Of a DNA stretch of 64,000 nt, positions 33,776 to 50,013 are shown piece after piece. The number at the start of each line of letters is the position of its first letter. The first letter of the stretch is position 1. A program made the position numbers and the translations under genes. Under the pieces are notes generated by a model. The model was not told the DNA's origin. It was given only the letters and a program-made list of their open reading frames with translations, and ran no database searches. The stretch is from Iris pallida (lineage: Eukaryota; Streptophyta; Magnoliopsida; Asparagales; Iridaceae). The stretch covers positions 709,853-773,852 of the forward strand of contig JANAVB010006999.1 of the NCBI GenBank assembly GCA_029216955.1, written 5' to 3'.

Positions 33776-34625
33776 ATAGCCTGATACTTTAAACCATCCT
33801 CATAAGAATAGTCCGATACTCCGATCGGTATCTGTATCGACCGATACTTTAATAAATTATTAATATTAATAATTTATTAATAGCTATTTGTTTTTCGATA
33901 CCAAAAAATTTGATACTCTGATCCGAAACCACCGATATTACCGATACCCCCGATGCCGATACTCATGGGGATAGTCTGATACCGATACCGGAACATGCCA
34001 AACTGTATCGGTATCGGACAGTATAGGGTCGGTATCGGTCAGTATCGGGTATCGGTCAGTATCGGAGCGGGACATGCCAAACTGTACCGGTATCGGCAGT
34101 ATCGGATCGGTATCGACCGATACTTTAAACCATCCTCATAAGAATAGTCCGATACTCCAATCGGTATCGGTATCGGCCGATACTTTAATAAATTATTAAT
34201 ATTAATAATTTATTAATAGCTATTTTTTTCGATACCAAAAAATCCGATGCTCCGATCCGAAACCACAAATATTACCGATACCCCCTGATGCCGATACTCA
34301 TAGGGATAGTCCGATACCGATACCGGGACATGCCAAAATGTATCGGTATCGGACAGTATCGGATCGGTATCGGTCAGTATCGGGTATCGGTCAGTATCAG
34401 AGCGGGACATGCCAAACTGTACCTGTATCGGCAGTATCGGATCGGTATCGGCCGATACTTTAAACCATCCTCATAAGAATCGTCCGATACTCCGATCGGT
34501 ATCGGTATCGGTATCGGCCGATACTTTAATAAATTATTAATAATTTATTAATAGCTATTTGTTTTTTGATACTAAAAAATCCGACACTCCGATCTGAAAC
34601 CACCGATATTACTGATACCCCCGAT
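33776..34625. repeat. tandem repeat of ~335 bp rich in GGTATCGGTATCGG
   Basis: The phrase 'aaaccatcctcataagaat' recurs at 33791, 34128 and 34462, giving periods of 337 and 334 bp. Each unit contains a CCGATAC/GTATCGG array, a short palindromic AT block (attaataatttattaat) and a CACCGATATTACCGATACCC phrase. It lies upstream of the transposase start, as does the smaller GATACCG array in A. Confidence 0.88.
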
Positions 34626-34659
34626 GCCGATACTCATAGGGATAGTCCGACAGCAAACC

Positions 34660-35455
34660 CTACCCCAGCCCCATGCCTCTTGTCCCGCATCCAACACAAT
34701 CCACCCCCTGCCCCCCTCCCTCCCCCCTCACCGCCGGCCCCCGCGACAGCCGACCCCCCCCCCACCCGAAACCCTACCCCTGTCCCGAAACCCTAAACCC
34801 TACCCTGCCCCCCGTCCTCAACAACCTCCCCCCTGCCCCCACTCCCTCACCCCACCCCGCCGGCCCCAGCGACAGCCGACCCCCCCACACCAACTCGAAA
34901 CCCTATATGTTATGCTAAACAGAGAGAGAGAGAGAGAGGGGGGGGAGAGAGAGAGCATACCTGAAAGAGAGACCCGTCGGAGAGAGCTTCGCCGGAGAAT
35001 GTGACCCGTCGGAGAGAGCTCGCCGACGGAGAGAGAGAGAGAGAGAGAGGGAGGGAAAGAGAGAGTCTTTTTGGGCGGAATAAAAAATTTCCTCCCGTCG
35101 GTTCAATTTAAGTTAGGTTACAGTATTTAGCGACGGACTACCGACGGATATATTCGTCGCTAGGTAGTCGCTAAAGAGCCACTAGATTACCGATGGAACG
35201 GCCGTCGCTAGTTAGACGCTAATTTATCGCGCCATTTTTTCCAGTTTTTGCCGCCAAAATATGATACATATTAGCGACGGACATCAATCCGTCGCTAAAT
35301 TTTTGTCAAATGAGCGACGGATATGCGACTAATTTTGACACAAAAATAAAAAAATATCCATTACTTTCTGACGGTAGACCGTCACAAGGTAGTCGCTAGT
35401 CCGTCGCTATTACCGACGGATAGATCTGTCGCTAATGGTCCGTCACCAAATTACT
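34660..35455. other. GC-rich leader zone, (GA)n tracts and right subterminal repeats of CACTA B
   Basis: 34660-34910 is C-rich (CCGCCGGCCCC…GACAGCCGA), an analogue of the minisatellite in element A but not regular. (GA)n tracts lie at 34920-35065. GCGACGG/CCGTCGC motifs fill 35125-35455. No credible gene. Confidence 0.7.
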
Positions 35456-35469
35456 GTATTTTAGTAGTG

Positions 35470-36911
35470 GCCTGGGCAGGGGTGGAGGTGGAGGGAGGGG
35501 TGGGAAGGGTTGGTTGGAAAATGGGTTTCGTCCATTTTTTTGTTTCAGGCGTTAAGTTAAAAATAATTTAATAGTTGATGGTATCAATTTGTAAAAAAAA
35601 GGCATCAAATTAAAAAACTGAAATAGTTGAGGGTATCAAGTTGAAATTAAGCCTTTTATTTATAGCCAACAGAAACCCTCTAGATATTTCATTTGTTGCA
35701 GCTTTTTTATTTTGCTACAAAAATGGTTGCAATACCATTTATAACAGCAAAAGCTGCAACATATTCTATTTACAGGTAACCAAATCCAAAACAAAAATTT
35801 GCTATACAAATAAAAAATTAACAAAAATTTGCTGTCGGATATGATATATCGGATATTATCTAAAACGATACATTCCGACAGACTGTTTGGCGGAAAATGA
35901 GCATGCTCAAATTCCGCCAGATGGTTTGTCGGAAAATGAGCAACAGCTCAAATTCCGACACATTGTGTGGCTGAAAGTTGGTTGGGTGGGTTGGAGTTGG
36001 TTTGGTTTTTATTAGTTTTATGGTTTACTTGAGTGTGATGGTGGTTCTTTTTGGTTGGTTTTTTTGGTTTATGTTTGTTTGTTGGGTTGAGGTGGGCTAT
36101 CTTTTAACCAATTGTAAGATTCTTTCAACGTTACAATTCTCAACGTTACAATTCCAACGTTACAATTCCAACGGCTATATTAAACCACAACTATGTATAA
36201 GTATCAAAGCAAGCAACCTCTTCTTTGAATTTTTTTTATTTTCTTCAAAATCTCCCTCGTTCAGTAAGAAGCTCATCTTAGATTTTCTCATTCGCTTCAC
36301 AATATCTCACATCCAGTAAGAAGCTCATCAAGTCTATTTCGTTAAAAGCTGAAGCTCCTCTCCTCCTACCTCCATTTGAAAGCTCAGTTTTCAGCATGGA
36401 TCAAAATCTAACAATACTATGCTCGCTTGGAGGTGTACTTAATGGATTAGCTTATGAAGGAGGTTTAACTCAAGTTCTTTTAGTTGATCGAAATATTTCG
36501 TTTCTTAGTTATATAATATAATTATTGATCAATATTCTATCGATTACGAAATTATATTAGTACATATTTTCTTATCTAATTGTATAAATGTAGATAGTGA
36601 ACAAGCATGAAAATTTATTTTTCAAGTGAATGCACAAGATTAAGGTTATATTAGGTTAGGGTTAAGATTATATCGGGGATTTTGAATACGATTATGATAA
36701 AGGTTAATGGTAGGATTAGTTTGGGTTTATATTAGGGTAAGGGTTTGGATTATGTTAGGATTTAGTTTACGAGTTAGGGTTAGGGGGTTAAGGTTATTAT
36801 TAAACTTTTTATATGATTAGGAAAAGGTTAAGAGCGGGATAGATTAGGGTTTAGGTTTATATTAGGATTAAGGTTTGGATTATGTTACGGTTTAGTTTAC
36901 GGGTTAGGGAG
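35470..36911. mobile_element. unclassified transposon remnant with TTCCGACAGA hairpin motifs
   Basis: 35865-35965 has repeated, partly inverted motifs (ATTCCGACAGACTGTTTGGCGG; TGTCGGAAAATGAGC), related to the hairpin at 49340-49460. 36110-36180 has direct repeats of CAACGTTACAATTC followed by CCAACGGCTATATTAAACC, which looks like a promoter, a T-rich leader, and an ATG at about 36396 opening a very short frame. 36640-36910 is a G/T-rich stretch full of TTAGGG/GGTTTA. No transposase domain is visible, so the class is unknown. Confidence 0.4.
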
Positions 36912-38910
36912 TGTCACACCCACTTTCAATTTTAAGGGTATTTTAGTAATTGTGATTTATTTGAATTTTTATGATTTTTAATTTTTATCTATTTATTAAT
37001 TAGATTGATTGCAGTGTGATTTTATTGATTGTAGACTGGTGACTTGGTAGTTTGACCTTAGTCAACCTTCACTGGAAGCCTAATAATATAATTAAAATTC
37101 ACATTTTGTTTTTAAAAATTTATTTAGATTTAATCTCTATTTTTGGAGTGGTTTAAATAATTTTAGTCTTTTCAGCCATTTTGGCCTTTTGTGATTTTCT
37201 AGATATGTTGACTTGTGTTTTGCTAGCAACTAGTTTAACCTTAGTGGACATTGTATAGGGGCCTAACCATGCATTAGAATTGTTATTTTTATTTTTAGAA
37301 TTTATTTTAGGCATTAGATTATTTTTAAGGCTTTAATTGATTTATTTTAGCCTTTTGCATACTAACATTTAAGCCTTTTGACTTGGGCAATTTCTACTTG
37401 AGAAAGAGTTGGCCCAAGTGAAACCCTAACCCCTAGAGACCCCCTTGGCCGCCCAACAGCAGTACCCCATCCCCCTTACTTTCATTGTGAAGTTTGAGCC
37501 TCCACTAGGAAACCCTAATAGATCCCCTTCTCCAAAATACATAATTCCTTCATTCGGAGTCCGTTTCTTCCCAAACGAACTCTGTTGCGCTCATCGAGGA
37601 GAAGGATCTGCTGGAGCATTCTAGCATGGAGAGGAGGCTTTTGCTGGAGGGAAATCGGCCGACACGACAACGAGGAGCCCGTTCATTGAGTTATTGACAC
37701 TCAATAGGTAAATCCTATAATACCATAGTAAATCTAGTTTTTCTTTCATTTTTGCATCCATATAGGTGCCCTAGACTTGCCCACGAAATTTGGTTGATTT
37801 TTGACTTCGTTTGATGGCGGCATCGGACACGTGTCGGTCCCTTACGGCACGTATTCGACGAAATGCCGCTTAGTATAGAAAGTTGCTATTTTTCGATTCT
37901 AACTTTATGGATGTTTAGATAATATGATTTGATAAACTTTCGTGAAGACAGATTTGGTTTTGACATCGTATCAGTGGCGTTTCGGGCAACGGACGCACGT
38001 GGACGGATCCCGTGCACGAGACCGTGCGTGCCCTGCCGTCCGCGCATGATTTCTCGATGCACAGGCCTTTTTTTTGCGTGAATTTCTTGAGCATGTAGGG
38101 GCAACCTCTGCCCCCATGCTCGTAAAATTTTACGGCTTTTCGTTGAGCGAGTGCAGAGAAATCGTGCGTGCACCGCTCAGCTACTGTCCATTCAGCCTGT
38201 TATTTTTGTCGCGGAAACGGACTTCGTGCACGCACACAACGCAGTAAGACCTGTTCCAGGACCCGGGACATGTCGACCTAGACCTAGACGACCCGTAGAC
38301 GAACCCCGAGTCACGGTGTGGCCCGACGAGCGAGCAGCGAGGCCGGAACCGCGCGCACGAGGGTGCACGGGCGCGCGCTCACGACGCACGCAGCAGGCCC
38401 ACGGGTGCGGGGCTGCGTGCGCTACTTCGGGCGGCGCGTGTCACCATGTCCTAAACCTACCCCAGGACCCCCCCATCTACGTGCACAAGCACGGGCTTTT
38501 TCGTTGTGTGTGCGGCGCTCAAACGAGCGAGAACGCACGTGTATCACGCGGTATTGAGAAATTCCGATACGCGTTCTGTGGACACGACACGGACACGATT
38601 TCGAACCCGAGAGTATACAAAAGCATCACGTGGGTCGAGACTAACGTGTATGCCGAGTTTTGCGGGTTCGTTTGGTGTATTTTGCATTTTGGGTCGTTGT
38701 GTGAAATTGGGTTGTTTTCTTTAATTTCGATTTTGAGTTGAAGTGGATATTTGTTCTCCATCCTTTTAGCTTATAAATTCTGAGTTTTTAATATGTATAT
38801 AAGGTTTCGGATAGTGGGAACCAACTTTTGGTTTTTTTCATAATTTTCCATCATTTATGAGTATATATGCTTTCTATCTAGCTATATATATGTACATTTA
38901 ACTATATATA

Positions 38911-39207
38911 ACCCGTTGAAACCTGTTGCTAACACAAACATGTTGAGAATGGGTCGAGGGGGATTTAATTCCAGATTTTAGACTCTTTAAATTATCTCGC
39001 ATAAAATATATATATATATATAATATATATATTATATATATATATATATATTAGATATATATATAATATATATATATATATAGATATATATATATATAAA
39101 ATATATATATTAACCCCGTTGAAACCTATTGCTAACACAAGCATGTTGAGAATGGGTCGAGGGGGATTTAATTCCAGATTTTAGACTCTTTAAATTATCT
39201 CGCATCA
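38911..39207. repeat. ~95-bp direct repeat bracketing a (TA)n array (copy 1)
   Basis: 'cccgttgaaacctgttgcta…ttatctcgcat' occurs at about 38911-39005 and 39115-39207 with an AT array between. The same pair is at about 45582-45674 and 45797-45888 in copy 2. Confidence 0.85.
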
Positions 39208-39443
39208 TTGCGTATCTTTTCATTTAAGCTATATATATATATATATAGATATATATATTATATATATATAAAATATATAGATATATATATATATATATAA
39301 TATATATAGATTATATATATATATATAAATATATATATTATATATATATATAATTATATATAGATATATATATATATATATATATGTATTTTCTTACATT
39401 GTATATATGTATATAAGTATATTAATTTATGGTATACCATGGT

Positions 39444-39485
<42 letters not shown>

Positions 39486-39555
39486 TATATATATATATAT
39501 ATATATAATATTATCTATATATATATATCAAAAAAATATATATATAGATTTTTTT

Positions 39556-39588
<33 letters not shown>

Positions 39589-39657
39589 ATATTATAATAT
39601 ATATATATATATATATATAATATATTATATATATATATATATAATATATATATATAT
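39005..39657. repeat. (TA)n-rich arrays (copy 1)
   Basis: Long interrupted TA runs, including a small inverted repeat TATCAAAAAAATATA…TTTTTTTTGATATA near 39527-39561. The IYIYIY-type frames here are artefacts. Confidence 0.95.
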
Positions 39658-40403
39658 GGGTAAAGTGCAAAAAAACCCTCGTTAAATATGCCTTTTGCAC
39701 TAAAAGACCTTTTAGAAATTTTTGTCAGTTTACCCCTCCTTAGATTATATATCCGCCGATTAGGCCCCTCCAGCCAAATTTAAAAAAATTATACCAAAAT
39801 ACCCCTCCCCCCTCCGGCGTCGCCGGCGCCGGCGCCCCCAACCCCCCCCATCGCCGGCGATCCCCCAGCCCCCCCCCCCCGACCACCCCCCGCCGGCGAT
39901 CTCCCCCCCTGACCCCCCCGATCCCCCCTAGCCGGCGCGAGCGCTCCCCCGACCCACCCCCCGCTGGCGATCCCCCTGCCCCCCTGACCCCCCCCATCCC
40001 CCTCCTCGCCGGCGGCGAGCGCTCCCCCGACCCACCCCCTCCTCCTCCTCCCTCGCCGGCCTCGACCCCCTCCTCCTCCTCCTTCGCCGCCCCGACCCCC
40101 CCGCTCCCTCGTCGTCCCGACCCCCGCTCCCCTCGCCGCCCCGCCCCCCTGCCCCTCCTCGCCGGCGAGCGACCCCCCGCCCCACCCCCCTCCTCCCCCC
40201 GCCCGTCCCCCCCCCCCCCGTCCGACCCCCCCCCCCCCTCCGCCTCCGTCGCCGCGAACACAGTCGAGGAGGAGGGGGAGGGATGGGATAAAATTTCATT
40301 TGGGGGGCAAAATGAGCATATTTCATACTTTTGGGATTTAAGAGCATGGAGTCTTTTAGTGCAAAAGGCACATATTTAACGAGGTGTTTTTTGCACTTTA
40401 CCC
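39658..40403. mobile_element. GC-rich foldback MITE (copy 1)
   Basis: Terminal inverted repeats of about 54 bp start GGGTAAAGTGCAAAAAA and run through TTTTGCACTAAAAGAC. The interior is C-rich on the plus strand (CCCCCGACC, GCCGGCGA). It is inserted in a TA array, so a TA target duplication is possible but cannot be told from the repeat. There is no coding capacity; the Gly/Arg-rich frames are compositional. Superfamily not assigned. Confidence 0.75.
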
Positions 40404-41634
40404 TATATATATATATAATATTATATTATATATTATATATATATATATATCTATATATATATATATATAGATATATATATATTATATATAGTTTTCTTAC
40501 TTTGTATATATGAATATAAATAGTATTTAAATTGTGGTATACCATGGTTGTGTTTTACTGTTTTTAATCTTAGATTTACCCTATTTCAGTAAGCACCACA
40601 CACACACACACCACACACACCATCTTTTGTTAGATTTAGGTTTTGGTTGTATTGTATATACACATGTGTGTATATTACTATGATTTATATAGATATTATG
40701 CTTGGAACTCTCTTAGATAGATCGTAGTGGTGTATATAACTATAGAGTCTAGGACAGATTTGCTTTGTCATTTTGAGCCTAGTTTAGTCGAATTGGCCGA
40801 CAAGTTGACCAAATTGACAAAAGTCAACTTTGGGTCAAACTTGATCCAATTCAACTCAAACGAACTCCAAATGACCTAGAATTTGTGTATGACCTAGAAA
40901 TTAGTAGACGCTATTTGACCCAGGTTGACCAACGTTGACCAGGTTTGACCAGAGTTTACCGAGGGTTGACTTTGACCAAATGAACCTATAAGCATGTAGT
41001 CTTGCATGGTAGCTATTTCTTTTGATATTTTTAGACTTGGTTGTGACATGTGTATACTTTAAATAGTTTTACATTGCCCCAGTTTAGCTACACTTCATCA
41101 TCAACAGTTCAGTTTGCAGGCGAGTACATTCTCTAATCTTTTCATACTTCTCTTGATATGTTCTCTTGTTATAGACTAGTATATTTGATGCTGACCACGA
41201 TGTTCACCAATTAGTACCATATGGATCTTTTCATGCGATGTTATCCCCTCAGATACACTCGAGTATATCATGTTCATGTACTTTCTCATGGCCATCATGT
41301 ACTCCATGTATTCATATTTATCCATGTGCATTCATATGTTATTCCTGTACCTCATGACCATATGAGCTCCATGTATAAAGTAGTTGTTATCCATGTGCAA
41401 ACATAACAGAATTGATCCTTGTGTATTGATTGGGGGCAGGGAGAGTGTAGTTGGTTATTGATCATTATCCCCAGTAGTATCCATATCACTCCATATCTGT
41501 ATCCATGTGCAACCCAACCGTTTACATATTAATTCATGCTCTAATCACGTAGATGTTACATTTCTCTATTATCATATTATATCTCATTTTATATGTCACT
41601 CTCTCTTGTTGACTTTCTTTACAGCGATTCATGT
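40404..41634 (+). mobile_element. distal part of LTR-C, copy 1
   Basis: A TA array, a (CA)n microsatellite near 40597-40620, GTTGACC-rich text (40780-40980) and 'caggcgagtaca' (41117), parallel to 47210-48388. Many small indels relative to copy 2 suggest consensus errors close to the gap. Confidence 0.65.
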
Positions 41635-41647
41635 NNNNNNNNNNNNN
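41635..41647. other. assembly gap (13 N)
   Basis: Thirteen N bases. The sequence to the left ends at the same base (gattcatgt) as position 48388 in copy 2, and the sequence to the right begins at the base equivalent to 34994. Confidence 0.99.
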
Positions 41648-44600
41648 GGAGAATGTGACCCGGGAAGAGAGAGAGCTCGCCGACGAGAGAGAGAGAGAGA
41701 GAGAGGGAGGGAAAGAGAGAGTCTTTTTTGGGCGGATAAAAAAAATTTTCCTCCCGTCGGTTCAATTTAAGTTAGGTTACAGTATTTAGCGACGGATACC
41801 GACGGATATTCGTCGCTGGGTAGTCGCTAAAGAGCACTAGATTACGATGGAACGGCCGTCGCTAGTTAGACGCTAATTTATCGCGCCATTTTTTTTCCAG
41901 TTTTTTTTGCCGCCAAAATATGATATATTAGCACGGACATCAATCCGTCGCTAAATTTTTGTCAAATGAGCGACGGATATTGCGACTAATTTTGACACAA
42001 AAATAAAAAAAATATCCATGACTTTCTGACGGTAGAACCGTCACAAGGTAGTCGCTAGTCCGTCGCTATTACCGACGGATAAGATCTGTCGCTAATGGTC
42101 CGTCACCAAATTACTGTATTTTAGTAGTGGCCTGGGCAGGGGTGGAGGGAGGGAGGGGTGGGAAGGGTTGGTTGGAAAATGGGTTTCGTCCATTTTTTTG
42201 TTTCAGGCGTTAAGTTAAAAAATATTTAATAGTTGATGGTATCAATTTGTAAAAAAAGGCATCAAATTAAAAACTGAAATAGTTGAGGGTATCAAGTTGA
42301 AATTAAGCCTTTTATTTATAGCCAACAGAAAACCCTCTAGATATTTCATTTGTTGCAGCTTTTTTATTTTGCTACAAAAATGGTTGCAATACCATTTATA
42401 ACAGCAAAAGCTGCAACATATTCTATTTACAGGTAACCAAATCCAAAACAAAAATTTGCTATACAAATAAAAAATTAACAAAAATTTGCTGTCGGATATG
42501 ATATATCGGATATTATCTAAAACGATACATTCCGACAGACTGTTTGGCGGAAAATGAGCATGCTCAAATTCCGCCAGATGGTTTGTCGGAAAATGAGCAA
42601 CAGCTCAAATTCCGACACATTGTGTGGCTGAAAGTTGGTTGGGTGGGTTGGAGTTGGTTTGGTTTTTATTAGTTTTATGGTTTACTTGAGTGTGATGGTG
42701 GTTCTTTTTGGTTGGTTTTTTTGGTTTATGTTTGTTTTTGGGTTGAGGTGGGCTATCTTTTAACCAATTGTAAGATTCTTTCAACGTTACAATTCTCAAC
42801 GTTACAATTCCAACGTTACAATTCCAACGGCTATATTAAACCACAACTATGTATAAGTATCAAAGCAAGCAACCTCTTCTTTGAATTTTTTTTATTTTCT
42901 TCAAAATCTCCCTCGTTCAGTAAGAAGCTCATCTTAGATTTTCTCATTCGCTTCACAATATCTCACATCCAGTAAGAAGCTCATCAAGTCTATTTCGTTA
43001 AAAGCTGAAGCTCCTCTCCTCCTACCTCCATTTGAAAGCTCAGTTTTCAGCATGGATCAAAATCTAACAATACTATGCTCGCTTGGAGGTTGTACTTAAT
43101 GGATTAGCTTATGAAGGAGGTTTAACTCAAGTTCTTTTAGTGATCGAAATATTTCGTTTCTTAGTTATATAATATAATTATTGATCAATATTCTATCGAT
43201 TACGAAATTATATTAGTACATATTTTCTTATCTAATTGTATAAATGTAGATAGTGAACAAGCATGAAAATTTATTTTTCAAGTGAATGCACAAGATTAAG
43301 GTTTATATTAGGTTAGGGTTAAGATTATATCGGGGATTTTGAATACGATTATGATAAAGGTTAATGGTAGGATTAGTTTGGGTTTATATTAGGGTAAGGG
43401 TTTGGATTATGTTAGGATTTAGTTTACGAGTTAGGGTTAGGGGGTTAAGGTTATTATTAAACTTTTTATATGATTAGGAAAAGGTTAAGAGCGGGATAGA
43501 TTAGGGTTTAGGTTTATATTAGGATTAAGGTTTGGATTATGTTACGGTTTAGTTTACGGGTTAGGGAGTGTCACACCCACTTTTCAATTTTAAGGGTATT
43601 TTAGTAATTGTGATTTATTTGAATTTTATGATTTTTAATTTTTATCTATTTATTAATTAGATTGATTGCAGTGTGATTTTATTGATTGTAGACTGGTGAC
43701 TTGGTAGTTTGACCTTAGTCAACCTTCACTGGAAGCCTAATAATATAATTAAAATTCACATTTGTTTTTAAAAATTTATTTAGATTTAATCTCTATTTTT
43801 GGAGTGGTTTAAATAATTTTAGTCTTTTCAGCCATTTTGGCCTTTTTGTGATTTTCTAGATATGTTGACTTGTGTTTTGCTAGCAACTAGTTTAACCTTA
43901 GTGGACATTGTATAGGGGCCTAACCATGCATTAGAATTGTTATTTTTATTTTTAGAATTTATTTTAGGCATTAGATTATTTTTAAGGCTTTAATTGATTT
44001 ATTTTAGCCTTTTGCATACTAACATTTAAGCCTTTTTGACTTGGGCAATTTCTACTTGAGAAAGAGTTGGCCCAAGTGAAACCCTAACCCCTAGAGACCC
44101 CCTTGGCCGCCCAACAGCAGTACCCCATCCCCCTTACTTTCATTTGTGAAGTTTTGAGCCTCCACTAGGAAACCCTAATAGATCCCCTTCTCCAAAATAC
44201 ATAATTCCTTCATTCGGAGTCCGTTTCTTCCCAAACGAACTCTGTTGCGCTCATCGAGGAGAGGAGGATCTGCTGGAGCATTTCTAGCATGGAGATGGAG
44301 GCTTTTGCTGGAGGGAAATCGGCCGACACGACAACGAGGAGCCCCGTTCATTGAGTTATTGACACTCAATAGGTAAATCCTATAATACCATAGTAAATCT
44401 AGTTTTTCTTTCATTTTTGCATCCATATAGGTGCCCTAGACTTGCCCACGAAATTTGGTTGATTTTTGACTTCGTTTGATGGCGGCATCGGACACGTGTC
44501 GGTCCCTTACGGCACGTATTCGACGAAATGCCGCTTAGTATAGAAAGTTGCTATTTTTCGATTCTAACTTTATGGATGTTTAGATAATATGATTTTGATA

Positions 44601-45672
44601 AACTTTCGTGAAGACAGATTTGGTTTTGACATCGTATCAGTGGCGTTTCGGGCAACGGACGCACGTGGACGGATCCCGTGCACGAGACCGTGCGTGCCCT
44701 GCCGTCCGCGCATGATTTCTCGATGCACAGGCCTTTTTTTTTGCGTGAAATTTCTTGAGCATGTAGGGGCAACCTCTGCCCCCATGCTCGTAAAATTTTA
44801 CGGCTTTTCGTTGAGCGAGTGCAGAGAAATCGTGCGTGCACCGCTCAGCTACTGTCCATTCAGCCTGTTATTTTTGTCGCGGAAACGGACTTCGTGCACG
44901 CACACAACGCAGTAAAGACCTGTTCCAGGACCCGGGACATGTCGACCTAGACCTAGACGACCCGTAGGACGAACCCCGAGTCACGGTGTGGCCCGACGAG
45001 CGAGCAGCGAGGCCGGAACCGCGCGCACGAGGGTGCACGGGGCGCGCGCTCGCACGCAGCAGGCCGCACGGGTGCGGGGGCTGCGTGCGCTACTTCGGGC
45101 GGCGTGTCACCATGTCCTAAACCTACCCCAGGACCCCCCCCATCTACGTGCACAAGCACGGGCTTTTTCGTTGTGTGTGCGGCGCTCAAACGAGCGAGAA
45201 CGCACGTGTATCACGCGGTATTGAGAAATTCCGATACGCGTTCTGTGGACACGACACGGACACGATTTCGAACCCGAGAGTATACAAAAGCATCACGTGG
45301 GTCGAGACTAACGTGTATGCCGAGTTTTGCGGGTTCGTTTGGTGTATTTTGCATTTTGGGTCGTTGTGTGAAATTGGGTTGTTTTCTTTAATTTCGATTT
45401 TGAGTTGAAGTGTGATATTTTGTTCTCCATCCTTTTAGCTTATAAATTCTGAGTTTTTAATATGTATATAAGGTTTCGGATATGTGGGAACCAACTTTTG
45501 GTTTTGTTTCATAATTTTCCATCATTTATGAGTATATATGCTTTCTATCTAGCTATATATATGTACATTTAACTATATATAACCCCGTTGAAACCTGTTG
45601 CTAACACAAACATGTTGAGAATGGGTCGAGGGGGATTTAATTCCAGATTTTAGACTCTTTAAATTATCTCGC

Positions 45673-47195
<1,523 letters not shown>

Positions 47196-48901
47196 TATAT
47201 ATTATATATATAGTTTTCTTACTTTGTATATATGAATATAAATAGTATATTAAATTGTGGTATACCATGGTTGTGTTTTACTGTTTTTAATCTTAGATTT
47301 ACCCTATTTCAGTAAGCACCAGCACACACACACACACACACACACACACCATCTTTTGTTAGATTTAGGTTTTGGTTGTATTGTATATACACATGTGTGT
47401 GTATATATATACCTATATGTATATAGATATTATGCTTGGAAACTCTCTTAGAATAGATCGTAGTGGTGTATATAACTATAGGAGTCCTAGGACAGATTTG
47501 CTTTGTCATTTTGAGCCTAGTTTAGTCGAATTGGCCGACAAGTTGACCAAATTGACAAAAGTCAACTTTGGGTCAAACTTGATCCAATTCAACTCAAACG
47601 AACTCCAAATGACCTAGAATTTTGTGTATGACCTAGAAATTAGTAGACGGACTAGTTGACCCAGGTTTGACCAACGTTGACCAGGTTTGACCAGAGTTGA
47701 CCGAGGGTTGACTTTGACCAAAATGAACCTAGAAGCATGTAGTCTTGCATGGTAGCTATTTCTTTTGATATTTTAGACTTGGTTGTGACATGTGTATACT
47801 TTAAATAGTTTTACATTGCCCCAGTTTAGCTACACTTCATCATCAACAGTTCAGTTTGCCAGGCGAGTACATTCTCTAATCTTTTCATACTTCTTTGGAT
47901 ATGTTCTCTTGTTATAGACTAGTATATTTGATGCTGACACGATGTTCACACGAATTAGTACCATATGGATCTTTTCATGCGATGTTATCCCCTCAGATAC
48001 ATCGAGTATATCATGTTCATGTACTTTATCATGGCCATCATGTACTCCATGTATTCATATTTATCCATGTGCATTCATATGTTATTCATGTACACTCATG
48101 ACCATATGAGCTCCATGTATAAAGTAGTTGTTATCCATGTGCAATAACATAACATGAATTGATCCTTGTGTATTGATTGGGGGCAGGGAGAGTGTAGTTG
48201 GTTATGTGATCATTATCCCCAGTAGGTATCCATATGCACTCCATAGCTGTATCCATGTGCAACCCAAACCGTTTACATAATTAATTCATGCTCTAAATCA
48301 CGTAGATGGTTACATTTCTCTATTTATCATATTATATCTCATTTTATAGTCACTCTCTCTTGTTGACTTTCTTTACAGCGATTCATGTATAGTTTTCTAT
48401 AGCTAAATTGCTTATATGTCCATTACTGATATGAACTGTTGTGAGAGATATGTGCTCGTTCCGTCTTGAGTGGGCATGTTGAAAATTTTACAGGTGATGA
48501 TGAGGAGTACTGTCCTACTTATTATGGCATTGGCTTAGATGACACCGGTGACATGGACCCTCAGGAGGATCCAGCAGTCGCTGAGGACTTGCCCATAGTC
48601 TAGCTGAGACTTAGTATTTTTACTGTCTTCTATTTGAAACTTTATGAGTTGTACTTGAGATTTATTCTGGTGGTTTACACCTAGACTTTTATTTATATCT
48701 GTGACTCTCTTGAGATTCATTCTTCTATTCCATCTTAGTATTGTGATTGAGTTACTTATTATTTACTCTCCATTCGGAGCTTATTTTAGACTGTGTTAGA
48801 TATTGTGACTCATGACAGCGTTCTACCGCCGACACTGCGGCGTAGGCTGGACGTTCGTCACTTCTCGTGCCCTTGCACTAGGTGCGGGTCGTGACAGGGA
48901 G

Positions 48902-50012
<1,111 letters not shown>

Positions 50013-50013
<1 letters not shown>

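Larger units (their letters stand above)
30390..35469 (-). mobile_element. CACTA element B, left half lost
   Basis: A close relative of element A on the same strand. It contains, leftward, the right terminus (ACTGTATTTTAGTAGTG ending 35469), GCGACGG subterminal repeats (35125-35455), GA tracts, a GC-rich leader zone, a tandem repeat, and the transposase gene down to DUF4216. There it is cut at 30390 by element C. The TNPA-like gene and left terminus expected beyond C are absent from the window, so a deletion has joined C's middle to foreign sequence near 26400. Confidence 0.82.
34994..41634. repeat. copy 1 of a ~6.7-kb direct repeat flanking an assembly gap
   Basis: Matches 41648-48388 end to end. 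Differences are mostly one- or two-base indels in homopolymers, AT arrays and scattered sites. They concentrate toward 41634 in this copy and toward 41648 in the other, that is, at the sides facing the gap. This is what unmerged overlapping contig ends look like. Copy 2 appears the better version for 43-48 kb and copy 1 for 35-36 kb. Confidence 0.9.
36912..41634 (+). mobile_element. copy 1 (partial) of the long gypsy LTR-C
   Basis: Begins TGTCACACCC after GGGAG and runs to the gap. It is the same LTR as 43569-48896, with lower apparent sequence quality toward 41634. See that entry for content. Confidence 0.7.

Noticed and set aside
35978..36319. 113-codon frame with a hydrophobic start (also 42712-42975)
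   Set aside because: The hydrophobic part is T/G-rich text before a promoter-like region; the frame differs between the two copies and spans presumed leader sequence.
37886..38741. Frames of 95-196 codons in the GC-rich part of LTR-C (and at 44551-45408)
   Set aside because: Inside an LTR, changed by indels between the two copies, no domain; non-coding LTR sequence is the better explanation.
39740..40371. Gly/Arg-rich frames in the MITE interior (also 46436-47051)
   Set aside because: Compositional, from the C-rich interior of a foldback element; the two copies differ by indels that shift the frames.
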